Of a stretch of DNA of 64,000 nt, positions 1 through 7,405 are shown piece after piece; the stretch's first letter is position 1; every line of letters starts with the position of its first letter. Made by a program: the position numbers and the translations under genes. Location of the stretch: contig JAMPFK010000001.1 in NCBI GenBank assembly GCA_023664485.1, forward strand, positions 698,753 to 762,752, written 5' to 3'. Under the pieces are notes generated by a model. The model saw only the letters and a list, made by a program, of their open reading frames with translations, made no database searches and had not been told where the DNA came from. Source of the stretch: Bacteroides fragilis (lineage in GTDB: Bacteria > Bacillota > Clostridia > Lachnospirales > Lachnospiraceae).

Positions 1-42
1 GCTTACTTCCGTGCATTTTACGACGATAAACAAATCAGATAA
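1..42 (+). CDS. C-terminal end of a phage tail-module protein (partial)
   Basis: The first 13 codons are open and end in TAA at 40-42. The gene starts left of the window. From its position just before the 136-aa protein and the XkdX-like gene, it is probably the end of a tail fibre or baseplate protein; the visible residues are too few to name it. Confidence 0.5.
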   Translation, partial: AYFRAFYDDKQIR

Positions 43-86
43 ATTGCTATTTATCTTAGTAAATCTAAAAAGAAAGGAATGAATTT

Positions 87-497
87 ATGAAAAAAATTAT
101 TTTTGCAGACAACACAGAAATGGAAATTTCAAACATTACACAAAACGGAGACACGCTAACCATAATGGTAGATACATCAGACGCAAAATCCGTTATCGAG
201 AAATTCCGCGAAAAGTCCGCAACATCGGTAATGCGTTTTTACGCTGAAATGGATTTAATGCGCGGCTACGCAGGGTTTACCGAACTGGAAGATGTGAAAT
301 TCGTACCCGACGTTGTAACCGATGTGAATTATGAGATTACAGATAACACCACCGAGAGCGGCTTTGTGGAACATAAGACTGACAGATGTGTCGTAACAAT
401 GAAAAAGGTATTAATGATTGCGTCAGTAGCTAACCAGACGGCGCAGAATACGGCAAATATTGATTATCTGGCAATGGAAACAGGTATTGAATTGTAG
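87..497 (+). CDS. Phage tail-module hypothetical protein
   Basis: A 136-aa protein with a good ribosome binding site (AAAGAAAGGAATG, upstream of ATG 87). It has no signal peptide or membrane segment and is rich in beta-prone sequence. I do not recognise a named domain. Proteins of this size commonly sit between the tail fibre and XkdX genes of clostridial siphophages, which fits the neighbour at 508. A baseplate or fibre-associated role is an inference from position only. Confidence 0.75.
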   Translation: MKKIIFADNTEMEISNITQNGDTLTIMVDTSDAKSVIEKFREKSATSVMRFYAEMDLMRGYAGFTELEDVKFVPDVVTDVNYEITDNTTESGFVEHKTDRCVVTMKKVLMIASVANQTAQNTANIDYLAMETGIEL

Positions 498-507
498 GAG
501 GTAGATT

Positions 508-645
508 ATGGAATACTCGAAGAATTTTAAGAAAGTAAAGCAGTACTATGACTTGAAGCTCTGGAATATCGAAAAGGTTCGGTCCGCGGTTGGAAAATGG
601 ATAAACAAAAGTGAATATGAAGAAATTACCGGCCGGAGTTATTAA
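508..645 (+). CDS. XkdX family phage protein
   Basis: 45 aa, preceded by TAGGAGG with 7-base spacing. The pattern YYDLKLWNIEKVRSAVGKW followed by EYEEITG matches the XkdX family of short tail-module proteins (named from the PBSX defective prophage): an aromatic W-x-I/K core and a terminal 'Y-x-x-I-T-G' motif. Function in the family is unknown. It marks the end of the tail genes and the transition to lysis genes. Confidence 0.8.
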   Translation: MEYSKNFKKVKQYYDLKLWNIEKVRSAVGKWINKSEYEEITGRSY

Positions 646-718
646 AAAATGGTACAAACTTTAATATGATATAAGATATTATATACTTATGTATTTTGTG
701 TGAGGGAAGGTGGTTTTA

Positions 719-1057
719 TTGGATGGAGATTATATAACAAGAAAAGAATTTGAGGCATACGGCGGAAAATGCGCATCGGAACATAAGCGGCTGGAAGACG
801 AGAATGAGCGGCAGAATCACAGATTGCAGTCGTTAGAAGGGAATGTGCAACAGATCAACGAGCTTACCGCTACTGTACGCGAAATGAATGCCAATATGGC
901 CAATATGTTGGAGGAGATGAAGAGACAGGGGCGCAGACTGGATGAACTGGAAAAAGAACCGGTGGATTCCTACCGACAGATCAAGCAGACAATCACAACC
1001 GCTATAATCGGAACTGCTGTAGGAGCAGTAGTAACGGCTTTGATGATGCTTTTATAA
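719..1057 (+). CDS. Coiled-coil membrane protein of the lysis module (XhlA-like)
   Basis: 112 aa if TTG 719 is used, the best match to the GAGGGAAGG ribosome binding site; GTG 710 is possible but sits on that site. A long charged coiled coil (about residues 10-80) precedes one C-terminal membrane helix, with AIIGTAVGAVVTALMMLL at the very end. This layout matches XhlA/hemolysin-type accessory proteins beside phage holins, which are membrane-anchored helpers of lysis. It directly precedes the holin. The exact role (holin partner or antiholin) cannot be told. Confidence 0.7.
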   Translation: MDGDYITRKEFEAYGGKCASEHKRLEDENERQNHRLQSLEGNVQQINELTATVREMNANMANMLEEMKRQGRRLDELEKEPVDSYRQIKQTITTAIIGTAVGAVVTALMMLL

Positions 1058-1081
1058 GCAAAAAAGAAAGGATGATGTGAA

Positions 1082-1324
1082 ATGAAGAGAAAGATTGAGA
1101 CGGGAACTATTATAAGAACGGCGGTGCTTGGATTTGCGCTGGCCAACCAGGTACTTACAGTCACCGGCCACAGTCCGCTTCCCTTTACCGATGAATCGTT
1201 TGGACAGGCCGCATCGACCGTGCTGACGGTGGCCTCCTCATTGTGGGCGTGGTGGAAGAATAACAGTTTCACGCAGGAAGCAATCATTGCGGACGATAAC
1301 ATGAGAGCGCAGAAAGGAAAATAA
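1082..1324 (+). CDS. Phage holin (SPP1/phi-LC3-like)
   Basis: 80 aa, with a short basic N-terminus, two hydrophobic stretches (about residues 10-27 and 40-58) separated by a TGHSPLPF turn, and a charged C-terminal tail. This is the layout of small two-helix holins of the SPP1/phi-LC3 type. It would form membrane lesions that release the endolysin encoded immediately downstream (stop and next start are one base apart). RBS AAAGGATGATG precedes ATG 1082. Confidence 0.82.
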   Translation: MKRKIETGTIIRTAVLGFALANQVLTVTGHSPLPFTDESFGQAASTVLTVASSLWAWWKNNSFTQEAIIADDNMRAQKGK

Positions 1325-1325
1325 T

Positions 1326-2039
1326 ATGGCAACACAGGCACAGGTAAAAGCCTTTATTGAAAAGATCGCGCCGTGCGCACAAAAGGCATACAAAGAGTTA
1401 GGGAAGGTCCTCCCGTCCGTGGCCATTGGCATGGCGTGTGTGGAATCTGCCTACGGGACGGCAGGAAGCTGCAAGCACCATTCCTATCTTGGCCACAAGG
1501 TGGGTACCGGGAAGACGGCAAAGAATTATTGGCCCGGCAAATTTTTCACGAGCAAAACGAAAGAGGAATACACGATCGGCGTACATACAACCATAATGGA
1601 CGCCTTCCGGGCGTATGACAGCATGGAACAGTGCGTTTTTAACTTCTACGAACTGTTAAACACGAGTCTGTATAAAGGTGTGCAGTCCGGTGTAGATTAC
1701 AAAACGCAGATGGAACAGATTAAGAAATGCAAATACATGACAAGCTCGACAGAAGTCAACAGCGTGATATCTATTGTCGAAAAATATAATCTTATGCAAT
1801 ATGACACCGTTGTCACAGACAATATTCCGCAAAAATCACGATTGACCGTCATGGTTAACGCGCGCGGTTCCGATGTGATGTACTTACAGCAGAGACTCTC
1901 CATAAAAGGTTACGATACAGGTAAAATCGACGGGATTTTTGGAATCAAGACGCTTAGTGCCGTAAAAGAATTTCAGAAAGAAAACGGCCTGGCCGTGGAT
2001 GGGATTGTCGGGATTAAGACGTGGGCAAAACTGGTTTAA
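1326..2039 (+). CDS. Endolysin: glucosaminidase domain plus peptidoglycan-binding domain
   Basis: 237 aa. Residues about 5-160 form a FlgJ/glucosaminidase-type domain: MACVESAYG carries the likely catalytic Glu40, and SYLGHKVG follows as in that family. Residues about 175-237 are a peptidoglycan_binding_1 domain (YLQQRLSIKGY, IDGIFGIKT, AVKEFQ, VDGIVG). There is no signal peptide, so export depends on the holin just upstream. It cuts the glycan strand of peptidoglycan at the end of the lytic cycle. RBS GAAAGGAAAATAAT precedes ATG 1326. The gene ends the rightward late operon at the terminator at 2104. Confidence 0.88.
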   Translation: MATQAQVKAFIEKIAPCAQKAYKELGKVLPSVAIGMACVESAYGTAGSCKHHSYLGHKVGTGKTAKNYWPGKFFTSKTKEEYTIGVHTTIMDAFRAYDSMEQCVFNFYELLNTSLYKGVQSGVDYKTQMEQIKKCKYMTSSTEVNSVISIVEKYNLMQYDTVVTDNIPQKSRLTVMVNARGSDVMYLQQRLSIKGYDTGKIDGIFGIKTLSAVKEFQKENGLAVDGIVGIKTWAKLV

Positions 2040-2103
2040 TATTTTTTATAATATTTAATGGCGTTAATTACAGTTCATAACTTTTTCTTATCCTTCCTTT
2101 ATA

Positions 2104-2141
2104 AAAATCGGTCGCCCGGAATGTTCCAGGCGACCGATTTT
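2104..2141. terminator. Bidirectional intrinsic terminator after the lysis genes
   Basis: A perfect 13-bp inverted repeat (2104-2116 with 2129-2141) has a GC-rich core CGGTCGCC/GGCGACCG and A and T runs at its outer ends. It lies between the convergent endolysin gene (+) and the zinc-ribbon gene (-), so it can stop transcription from both sides. Confidence 0.85.
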
Positions 2142-2175
2142 GCTAAAAATTTAATTATAAAATGATGATATTATG

Positions 2176-2868
2176 TTATTCCGATATTAATTCGGCATAT
2201 AATAATTGCAAAGACATTTCTTCTCCCTTTGCACCATTTAAAACATTCTTAGTTTCAACAAGCCTGTCGAATCTTCCATACACTTGAACAATGTCATCTT
2301 CTAATATTTTTGTATATTCTTCACTTTCGGCATCTCGATTGTCGAGTAAATATATCATATCGCCAAGCCACAAATCATAGTCATCATTTGTATGCGCCCG
2401 ATACACCCTATCATACCCCGAAAACAATGACCCATTTTCTGCGCTGGATATCTTTACAGTTACACAAAAATATTGTCCTGCATAATTTTCAGGATTTCTC
2501 ATTACATCCTTATACTTCAATTCCTGCGCCTGCTCTTTTAATTCCCCAATTGTGATTTCGGATTCTTTTACTTCTTCTATTTCCAATGGATCGGGTTCGT
2601 CGGGGATATCTTTTGACGCATCATGTGATATATCTTGAGTATTTTCAGATCTGACATTTGCACTTACATTGCTTTCCTGTCCGGGTTGCGAATCACTATC
2701 ATTGCCGCCTGAAGCCGCGCCTATGATAATAATCACAACAAATCCAATAATAACCCATTTTAACACGCCGCCCTGCTTTTTCCGACACTGCGGACAAACT
2801 TTTGCTCCATACGGGATTTCCGTTTTGCAATGCTTGCATATTTTTGTTGCTGGTTTTTCTTTTGCCAT
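2176..2868 (-). CDS. Zinc-ribbon, single-membrane-helix protein with OB-like domain
   Basis: 230 aa; ATG 2868 was chosen because GGAGGAAAGGG lies just upstream. CKHC and CPQC form an N-terminal zinc ribbon (residues about 11-30), followed by one membrane helix (about 37-54), an acidic low-complexity linker (about 55-110), and a soluble domain whose DVMRNPENYAGQ and VQVYGRFDR segments resemble the tRNA_anti-like OB fold. It is transcribed away from the repressor inside the prophage, so it may be a lysogenic-conversion (moron) gene. Function unknown. Confidence 0.72.
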   Translation of the reverse strand: MAKEKPATKICKHCKTEIPYGAKVCPQCRKKQGGVLKWVIIGFVVIIIIGAASGGNDSDSQPGQESNVSANVRSENTQDISHDASKDIPDEPDPLEIEEVKESEITIGELKEQAQELKYKDVMRNPENYAGQYFCVTVKISSAENGSLFSGYDRVYRAHTNDDYDLWLGDMIYLLDNRDAESEEYTKILEDDIVQVYGRFDRLVETKNVLNGAKGEEMSLQLLYAELISE

Positions 2869-3000
2869 TTCCCTTTCCTCCTTTAATAAAAAGTAAACTC
2901 GTAACACATTTTATCATATTTTATCAGAGCATTCAATTGCTTTGTAGTATTATCGAAATGTAGTATAAAAATGTTAAAAATTATAGGAGGAAAGAAAGTA

Positions 3001-3144
3001 ATGAACAAAGAGAAAGAAAAGAGAACAACTGTTATTAACGAAAAGAAATGGTACAGAGAAAAGATTGCGGATGCAGTCAACAAAATTGAGGATGCCTGGA
3101 TATTAAACCAAATTCTCACATTTATCAGAAACATGACAAAGTAA
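3001..3144 (+). CDS. Small phage hypothetical protein beside the repressor
   Basis: 47 aa, strongly basic and helical, with a good RBS (TAGGAGGAAAGAAAGTA) before ATG 3001. The C-terminal part (KIEDAWILNQILTFIRNM) resembles the short C-terminal helices of phage repressor-like proteins, but there is no helix-turn-helix. It converges with the repressor across a shared terminator. Function unknown. Confidence 0.6.
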   Translation: MNKEKEKRTTVINEKKWYREKIADAVNKIEDAWILNQILTFIRNMTK

Positions 3145-3146
3145 GG

Positions 3147-3173
3147 AAAAGGGGACTTTATTCGTCCCCTTTT
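3147..3173. terminator. Bidirectional terminator between 3001 gene and repressor
   Basis: AAAAGGGGAC (3147-3156) pairs perfectly with GTCCCCTTTT (3164-3173) around a 7-base loop. The repressor stop codon (minus strand, 3158-3160) lies in the loop, so the hairpin ends the repressor transcript and, from the other side, the 3001 gene. Confidence 0.82.
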
Positions 3174-3532
3174 AGGCTCTCCACAATCTTTTCGATTGTC
3201 TCCCAGTCCCTTTCATCAAGCTTCAAAAGAGCCTCAATCAGCCGCTTTTTGATATTTTCGTCCGGCAGATTCATAACCTCATTGGCAAAAGCACCAATCT
3301 CCTGATTGCGTGTGCGCTTTATTGTAGGTTCTCCCTTTCCTGTACGAAGCCATTCTTCATTGACATTACATTTCTGACAAATTAGCTGTATTACAGCGTC
3401 CGTTGGCGTTCTTCTGCCGATTTCGTAGCTTGCCAGATTAGATTGCGGTATTCCTAAGAACTTTGCGAAAGTCTCTTGATTTTTCCCGTATTCAGGGAAA
3501 GACTTTCTTATTTCTTTTAACCTATTTTTCAT
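3158..3532 (-). CDS. cI-like phage repressor (HTH_XRE)
   Basis: 124 aa from ATG 3532; ATG 3535 is also possible, but the AAGGAGGG spacing favours 3532. Residues about 1-65 are an XRE-type helix-turn-helix (QETFAKFLGIPQSNLASYEIGRRTP). The C-terminal half is a short helical region (LDERDWETIEKIVESL) with no peptidase motif, so no RecA-driven self-cleavage is visible. It is probably the master repressor of lysogeny: it is divergent from the early operon, and the intervening DNA holds three copies of one palindrome and both promoters. Confidence 0.88.
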   Translation of the reverse strand: MKNRLKEIRKSFPEYGKNQETFAKFLGIPQSNLASYEIGRRTPTDAVIQLICQKCNVNEEWLRTGKGEPTIKRTRNQEIGAFANEVMNLPDENIKKRLIEALLKLDERDWETIEKIVESLKGDE

Positions 3533-3553
3533 CATTTCCCTCCTTCCACTTCG

Positions 3554-3582
3554 ATTGTACAACATTTTTTTTGAAATGTCTA
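3554..3582 (-). promoter_or_regulatory. Repressor promoter (leftward)
   Basis: On the minus strand TAGACA (3577-3582), 17 bases, TACAAT (3554-3559). The -10 overlaps a TTGTACAA half-operator. It drives the cI-like gene starting at 3532. Confidence 0.7.
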
Positions 3583-3590
3583 TAAAAATT

Positions 3591-3660
3591 TGTACAAAGT
3601 ACAAAAATAGTTATTGACAAATAATGTACGATGTACTATATTATAGATGTACAAAGTACA
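3591..3660. promoter_or_regulatory. Three repressor operators (TGTAC-N3-GTACA)
   Basis: TGTACAAAGTACA occurs perfectly at 3591-3603 and 3648-3660, with one mismatch at 3625-3637 (TGTACGATGTACT). The middle copy touches the rightward -10 element, the right copy sits just after it, and the left copy lies upstream of both promoters. This is the classic layout for a dimeric phage repressor; binding by the product of 3158-3532 is inferred. Confidence 0.85.
3614..3642 (+). promoter_or_regulatory. Early rightward promoter (PR)
   Basis: TTGACA (3614-3619), 17 bases, TATATT (3637-3642): a near-consensus sigma-A promoter for the early operon beginning at 3675. The second and third operators overlap or follow its -10 element, so the repressor would block it. 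Confidence 0.85.
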
Positions 3661-3674
3661 AGGAGGTGAGAAAA

Positions 3675-3848
3675 GTGTCAACAGAAAGATTGTCGGAAAT
3701 TATTTCTGCTCTTACAGGCTTAAAACTCTATGAGTGGAAGTCGGTTGAGGACGCTGTAAACCGTGAATTTACAGAAATGTCAAACCGACTTGAACTCACA
3801 GACGTTTCAAAGATTCAGATTCGATTGAAAAACGAACTTATTCATTGA
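3675..3848 (+). CDS. First gene of the early phage operon, hypothetical
   Basis: 57 aa starting at GTG 3675, with AGGAGGTGAG ideally spaced upstream. It is short, helical and mixed-charge, with no clear HTH, so it cannot be called a Cro protein despite holding the cro position immediately right of PR. Its 3' end overlaps the convergent gene at 3838-4032. Confidence 0.6.
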   Translation: MSTERLSEIISALTGLKLYEWKSVEDAVNREFTEMSNRLELTDVSKIQIRLKNELIH

Positions 3849-4032
3849 CAATCTGAATCATGGACGGGTGTATGCGGTAAGTCTTGTTATTATAGAAAAC
3901 ATTTACATGGTCGTATTTGCACATATCCTGTATCTGTTCTCTGTAATATGTGATGGGGTCTGATTCGTTTAACATTCCATCTTTTGTAATATCCGTCCAG
4001 TTACCTAAGAGATTGGCGTAGATTCGGTGCAT
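3838..4032 (-). CDS. Small phage hypothetical protein, leftward
   Basis: 64 aa from ATG 4032, with AAGGAG five to eight bases upstream. It is soluble with no recognised domain. It runs against the early operon as an isolated leftward gene, and its 5' leader resembles that of the gene ending at 4229 (GGC-N6-GCC hairpin, GAGTA, GAAAGGAG). Confidence 0.55.
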   Translation of the reverse strand: MHRIYANLLGNWTDITKDGMLNESDPITYYREQIQDMCKYDHVNVFYNNKTYRIHPSMIQIVNE

Positions 4033-4119
4033 TGTGATTCTCCTTTCTTTTACTCGGCTTGGCATAGCCTGTAAACAAAGGATAACACAAAACCACAATA
4101 TTTTAAAGGAGGTGTTACC

Positions 4120-4263
4120 GTGAGTGAAAAAGAAAAAGACATTATTGTCAGACTTTCCGAAACTTTTCCTAAATTAAAGGAAAAAGACCAGACATATATC
4201 CTCGGCGTAGCGGAGGGAATGGCTATTGCTAAGGACAACCAGAAACAGTTACAGGAAGCATGA
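4120..4263 (+). CDS. Small phage early protein
   Basis: 47 aa, GTG start with a strong AAAGGAGGTG ribosome binding site. Sequence such as FPKLKEKDQTYILGVAEGMAIA resembles short early proteins repeatedly found near repressors of clostridial phages and ICEs. No known activity. Confidence 0.65.
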   Translation: MSEKEKDIIVRLSETFPKLKEKDQTYILGVAEGMAIAKDNQKQLQEA

Positions 4264-4438
4264 GGGAGGTCGAGAGAGTGGGAAAGAAGAAGAAAAAGGC
4301 TTTAAAAGAAGAAACTTGCATTCCGAGGTCATTAGAAGTTTTTTCTTCGATATGTTTTCTTTTCTCATTGACCTTATCTGCAATTTGAGCAAGTTCATTT
4401 TCTGTCAGTGTAGATATAAAATCTTCGAACGGCTTCAT
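4229..4438 (-). CDS. Small phage hypothetical protein, leftward (overlaps alternative + ORF)
   Basis: 69 aa from ATG 4438 with AAGGAGATTCAC upstream and a matched promoter at 4485-4513. The first 45 residues form a plausible amphipathic protein; the tail overlaps the end of the gene at 4120-4263 and is less convincing. On the other strand an ATGA-coupled ORF (4260-4388, 42 aa, Lys-rich) competes for the same DNA. I prefer the leftward reading because it has its own promoter and RBS. Confidence 0.45.
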   Translation of the reverse strand: MKPFEDFISTLTENELAQIADKVNEKRKHIEEKTSNDLGMQVSSFKAFFFFFPTLSTSLMLPVTVSGCP

Positions 4439-4484
4439 GTGAATCTCCTTTCATGATACTCGGCGCGGCAACGCCTGTATTTAC

Positions 4485-4513
4485 AGTATAGGAGATAAAC
4501 AGGACAAAAGCAA
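4485..4513 (-). promoter_or_regulatory. Promoter for the leftward gene at 4438
   Basis: Minus strand TTGCTT (4508-4513), 17 bases, TATACT (4485-4490), about 45 bases upstream of the start codon. The transcript would begin with a GC-rich hairpin also seen ahead of the gene starting at 4032. Confidence 0.6.
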
Positions 4514-4637
4514 TAAAAAGCCCCGTCCAGTACCACCAATACCGAACAGGGCATGTAACCACATTAACCACACTAATGCGATTACAGAGAGATTATAACA
4601 TTTTCCTCTGGAAATCGCAAGAAAGAGAGGGAAATTT

Positions 4638-4841
4638 ATGCAGTACGAAGAAGTAGTAAAAATGATTGAAGAAAGCGAGAAAAGAGTGGACGAAGTCTTA
4701 AAAGCCGCGCGGCTTGACAGGCATGAGAAAGTTCCCATGAGTACCGAACGGCTGAAGATGCTGATTGAATACGGCCTTATGGCGTTGGGGATGATTCTCA
4801 TTTTCGGATTCTTTTTTACCTTATTTTATTTATGCAGATAG
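4638..4841 (+). CDS. Small membrane protein, phage early operon
   Basis: 67 aa. The N-terminal two thirds is a charged helix (EESEKRVDEVLKAARLDRHEK) and the last 24 residues are a membrane helix (GLMALGMILIFGFFFTLFYL). RBS AGAGAGGGAAATTT precedes ATG 4638. Possibly a superinfection-exclusion type membrane protein, but nothing specific shows this. Confidence 0.6.
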   Translation: MQYEEVVKMIEESEKRVDEVLKAARLDRHEKVPMSTERLKMLIEYGLMALGMILIFGFFFTLFYLCR

Positions 4842-4847
4842 GAGGTT

Positions 4848-5045
4848 ATGAAAACGATCTGTTTATTATTAATATCTATTGTTTTGATTATTTGTTCCAC
4901 CATTTTAATTAATAATTATTTATATTATTGTTCAAAACTTGGGGTAAAAATGTTCAAAAATCCAAAATATGAAGAACGTATTATCGAGTTAGAAGAGAAG
5001 GTAAAGAAACTGGAAAAGTTTTGTTCTAATGGCCATGATGTTTAA
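4848..5045 (+). CDS. Small membrane-anchored coiled-coil protein
   Basis: 65 aa. An N-terminal membrane helix (LLLISIVLIICSTILI) is followed by a coiled coil (ERIIELEEKVKKLEKF). RBS TAGGAGGTT precedes ATG 4848, six bases after the previous stop. Together with the previous gene it gives two adjacent small membrane proteins of opposite topology. Function unknown. Confidence 0.6.
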   Translation: MKTICLLLISIVLIICSTILINNYLYYCSKLGVKMFKNPKYEERIIELEEKVKKLEKFCSNGHDV

Positions 5046-5064
5046 AAGCGGCAGGAGGATGAAT

Positions 5065-5262
5065 GTGACAAGAATATTTATGAACGGAAATCCTGTAAAT
5101 AAGGTAGATTTGCGAAATTACACAGCAACATTTGGAACCAATTTAAAATTTATCAGTCTGCGAAAAACAGAAGGGAGCGAGGATAATGGATTTAAACAGG
5201 ATGACTATACAAGACTGCATCAACATGTGCGAAAAAAAGAAAAAATATGTGTTGTTGAATGA
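5065..5262 (+). CDS. Small phage hypothetical protein
   Basis: 65 aa from GTG 5065, six bases after GGCAGGAGG; ATG 5059 is too close to that site. Its last third overlaps the better-recognised 5186-5305 gene in another frame, so the true coding part may be mainly the first 40 residues. No domain recognised. Confidence 0.45.
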   Translation: MTRIFMNGNPVNKVDLRNYTATFGTNLKFISLRKTEGSEDNGFKQDDYTRLHQHVRKKEKICVVE

Positions 5263-5305
5263 CGGAAATGTTGTTGGGTTTGTGGAGGAAATTAAAAAAT
5301 GGTAA
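5186..5305 (+). CDS. Very small phage early protein (39 aa)
   Basis: 39 aa: MTIQDCINMCEKKKKYVLL followed by NDGNVVGFVEE. Short proteins with the same 'I-Q-D-C-I-x-M ... N-D-G-x-V-V-G-F' pattern recur in clostridial phages, which is why I keep it despite its size. RBS GAGCGAGGATA. The stop overlaps the start of the next gene (ATG 5299). Confidence 0.6.
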   Translation: MDLNRMTIQDCINMCEKKKKYVLLNDGNVVGFVEEIKKW

Positions 5306-5490
5306 TTTGTAAGGTTTGCGGAGGCAATTATGACAACGGCGAGCTGATCGGCGGCGTGTGTCCAGAATGCATTGAAGAGGAACACCAGCGGCAGATCAGA
5401 GCGTCAACGGTCGCCAAGATGATGAGCAGCCAGTCGTATCAGATGGAATTGAGATTGGAGGCGATGAAGAACGGAAACAGTCGAAAATAA
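5299..5490 (+). CDS. Small zinc-ribbon phage protein
   Basis: 63 aa. CKVCGG and CPEC pairs near the N-terminus form a probable zinc ribbon; the rest is a charged helix. Translationally coupled to the preceding gene by a 7-base overlap. Function unknown. Confidence 0.6.
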   Translation: MVICKVCGGNYDNGELIGGVCPECIEEEHQRQIRASTVAKMMSSQSYQMELRLEAMKNGNSRK

Positions 5491-5491
5491 G

Positions 5492-5707
5492 ATGGTGAAT
5501 GACGCTCTTTGGATCAATTTAGAAAGAGCGCGTCCGAAAATGAAAGAAAAACTGAATAGTGCAGGATACAAGGAAATTGGAACCGGAATCTTCGTGTCGG
5601 AGGAAGATGCGTATCAATATGCCTTGGAAAGAATTTCTTCGGACAAAGATTTGCAGAAGGAATTTGTGGAGTGGTTTTACTCTGGGAATTGGATAGAGGA
5701 AGATTAA
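5492..5707 (+). CDS. Small phage hypothetical protein
   Basis: 71 aa, acidic, one base after the previous stop, so probably translated by coupling. EIGTGIFVSEEDAYQYALERI looks like a small globular fold. The next gene (recT) follows with AGGAGG at its end. Function unknown. Confidence 0.6.
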   Translation: MVNDALWINLERARPKMKEKLNSAGYKEIGTGIFVSEEDAYQYALERISSDKDLQKEFVEWFYSGNWIEED

Positions 5708-5721
5708 GGAGGAAATGGGAA

Positions 5722-6690
5722 ATGGGAAATAATTTACCAGCAAAAAAGGGAATCACAGAGTTTTTAAATATGGAATCAGTGAAAAGCCAGGTAAATCAGG
5801 CGGTTGGGAAGAATGCCATGAGGTTTATGTCATCGGTCATATCGGCGGTAACGGTCAATCCGGCGCTGCAGGAATGCACAAACCCTTCTATCCTGTCGGC
5901 CGCACTTCTGGGGGAGTCTTTAAATCTCTCCCCATCACCGCAGCTAGGGCAGTATTACATGGTGCCGTTTGAGGATAAAGCAAAAGGCAAGGTTGCGCAG
6001 TTTATCATGGGGTATAAGGGATATATACAATTGGCGATCCGCAGCGGCCAGTATAAAAAGTTGAATGTGTTTGCAATTAAAGAAGGGGAATTAGTACGGT
6101 TTGACCCTCTGACGGAGGAAATAGAAGTCCGGCTGATTGAAGATGAGGAGCAGAGGGAGAACGCCAAGACAATCGGCTACTACGCCATGTTTGAGTATGT
6201 GAACGGCTTTAAAAAGGCTATGTATTGGAGTAAGGCAAAGATGTTATCCCATGCAGACCGGTACAGTGCGGCGTTCTCGAAAGACGGCTATGAGTATACC
6301 ATCAAGAGCGGCAGGAACAAGGGGGAGAAGAGAAAGAAAGTTTCCTTTGCGGATTTCGAAGCCGGTAATTACCCGAAAGACGATGAATGGATGTATTCCT
6401 CTTTCTGGTATAAGGATTTTGACGGCATGGCATACAAGACCATGCTCCGACAACTTATTAGTAAGTGGGGGATCATGAGCATTGAAATGCAGCAGGCTTA
6501 TGTGAATGATTCTGCGGTGGCTTATGAGGACGGAATAAGATACCCAGATGAACAGCCGGATGAGCCGGAAGATGTCATTATTGATACAACCGTTTCCGAG
6601 GGTGCAATGGACGCATTCGCAGGAGTGGCGCAGGACGGGCATCAGGAGTTGAATCTTGAGGGTGGTGCTGATGGAACTGACAGAAAGTAA
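5722..6690 (+). CDS. recT: RecT family single-strand annealing protein
   Basis: 322 aa from ATG 5722, with TAAGGAGG nine bases upstream. The hallmark RecT core is visible: NPSILSAALLGESLNLSPSP, QFIMGYKGYIQLAIRSGQY, and the later DRYSAAF and WYKDFDGMAYKTMLRQLISKWG segments. RecT anneals complementary single strands during phage recombination and replication, working with a 5'-3' exonuclease, here the next gene, which overlaps its 3' end by 20 bases. Confidence 0.95.
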   Translation: MGNNLPAKKGITEFLNMESVKSQVNQAVGKNAMRFMSSVISAVTVNPALQECTNPSILSAALLGESLNLSPSPQLGQYYMVPFEDKAKGKVAQFIMGYKGYIQLAIRSGQYKKLNVFAIKEGELVRFDPLTEEIEVRLIEDEEQRENAKTIGYYAMFEYVNGFKKAMYWSKAKMLSHADRYSAAFSKDGYEYTIKSGRNKGEKRKKVSFADFEAGNYPKDDEWMYSSFWYKDFDGMAYKTMLRQLISKWGIMSIEMQQAYVNDSAVAYEDGIRYPDEQPDEPEDVIIDTTVSEGAMDAFAGVAQDGHQELNLEGGADGTDRK

Positions 6691-7405
6691 CTACTACAGC
6701 GCGGAGGCTGACTGGACTTTCTGGTCAGTCTCCCAGTATAAATCCTTTATGCGATGTGAAAGCGCGGCAATGGCTGAACTTCGCGGGGAATATAAAAGAC
6801 CTGTGACGGACGCTCTGCTTTTGGGAAGTTATTTAGACAGCTGGATGGACGGCACACTGGAAGATTTCAAAAAAGAACACCCCGAACTTTTCACAAAGGC
6901 AGGGAATTTGAAAGCAGAGTACAGGAAATCGGATGAAGCAATCGCAAAGATAAGCACGGATGAGCTTTTTATGAAGTATATCAGCGGCGAACATCAAAAG
7001 ATACTGACATTTGAACTCTGCGGCGTGCCATGGAAAGCCAAACTTGACAGCTTTCACGAGGGAATCTGTATTGTAGATTTGAAGTATGTGAGAAACTACG
7101 ACAGCCTTTGGAAGTACCGCTATGATATACAAGGCGCAGTATACGCCTACGGTGCGGAGGCTTGCGGATATGGCGAATTGCCATTCTATTTAGCGGCAGT
7201 AACAAAGGAAACAATTCCAGACTGTGACATCTTCCAAGTTTTAAAACCGCAGCTTGACATTGCTTTGAAAGAAGTAACTGACAATATGGAAAGATTAATT
7301 GCTGTTAAGGAAGGACTGGAAGAACCTACATCCTGCGGCACGTGTGATTACTGCAAAACAGTTAAAAAGGCGAGTATAAGAGATTTTTCAAAGCTCCTGT
7401 TGTGA
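6671..7405 (+). CDS. PD-(D/E)XK exonuclease of the RecE/YqaJ-like type (DUF3799)
   Basis: 244 aa from ATG 6671, overlapping recT. The nuclease core is seen in KAKLDSF...IVDLKYV (catalytic D and D-x-K) and YDIQGAVYAYG (the Gln motif); a C-terminal CGTCDYC cluster may bind metal or Fe-S. It would resect double-stranded ends to give the 3' tails that RecT anneals. Confidence 0.88.
   Translation: MELTESNYYSAEADWTFWSVSQYKSFMRCESAAMAELRGEYKRPVTDALLLGSYLDSWMDGTLEDFKKEHPELFTKAGNLKAEYRKSDEAIAKISTDELFMKYISGEHQKILTFELCGVPWKAKLDSFHEGICIVDLKYVRNYDSLWKYRYDIQGAVYAYGAEACGYGELPFYLAAVTKETIPDCDIFQVLKPQLDIALKEVTDNMERLIAVKEGLEEPTSCGTCDYCKTVKKASIRDFSKLLL

Noticed and set aside
4260..4388. 42-aa plus-strand ORF coupled to 4120-4263
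   Set aside because: Only an ATGA overlap supports it. The opposite-strand ORF has a promoter and a strong RBS, so I annotated that instead, with low confidence.
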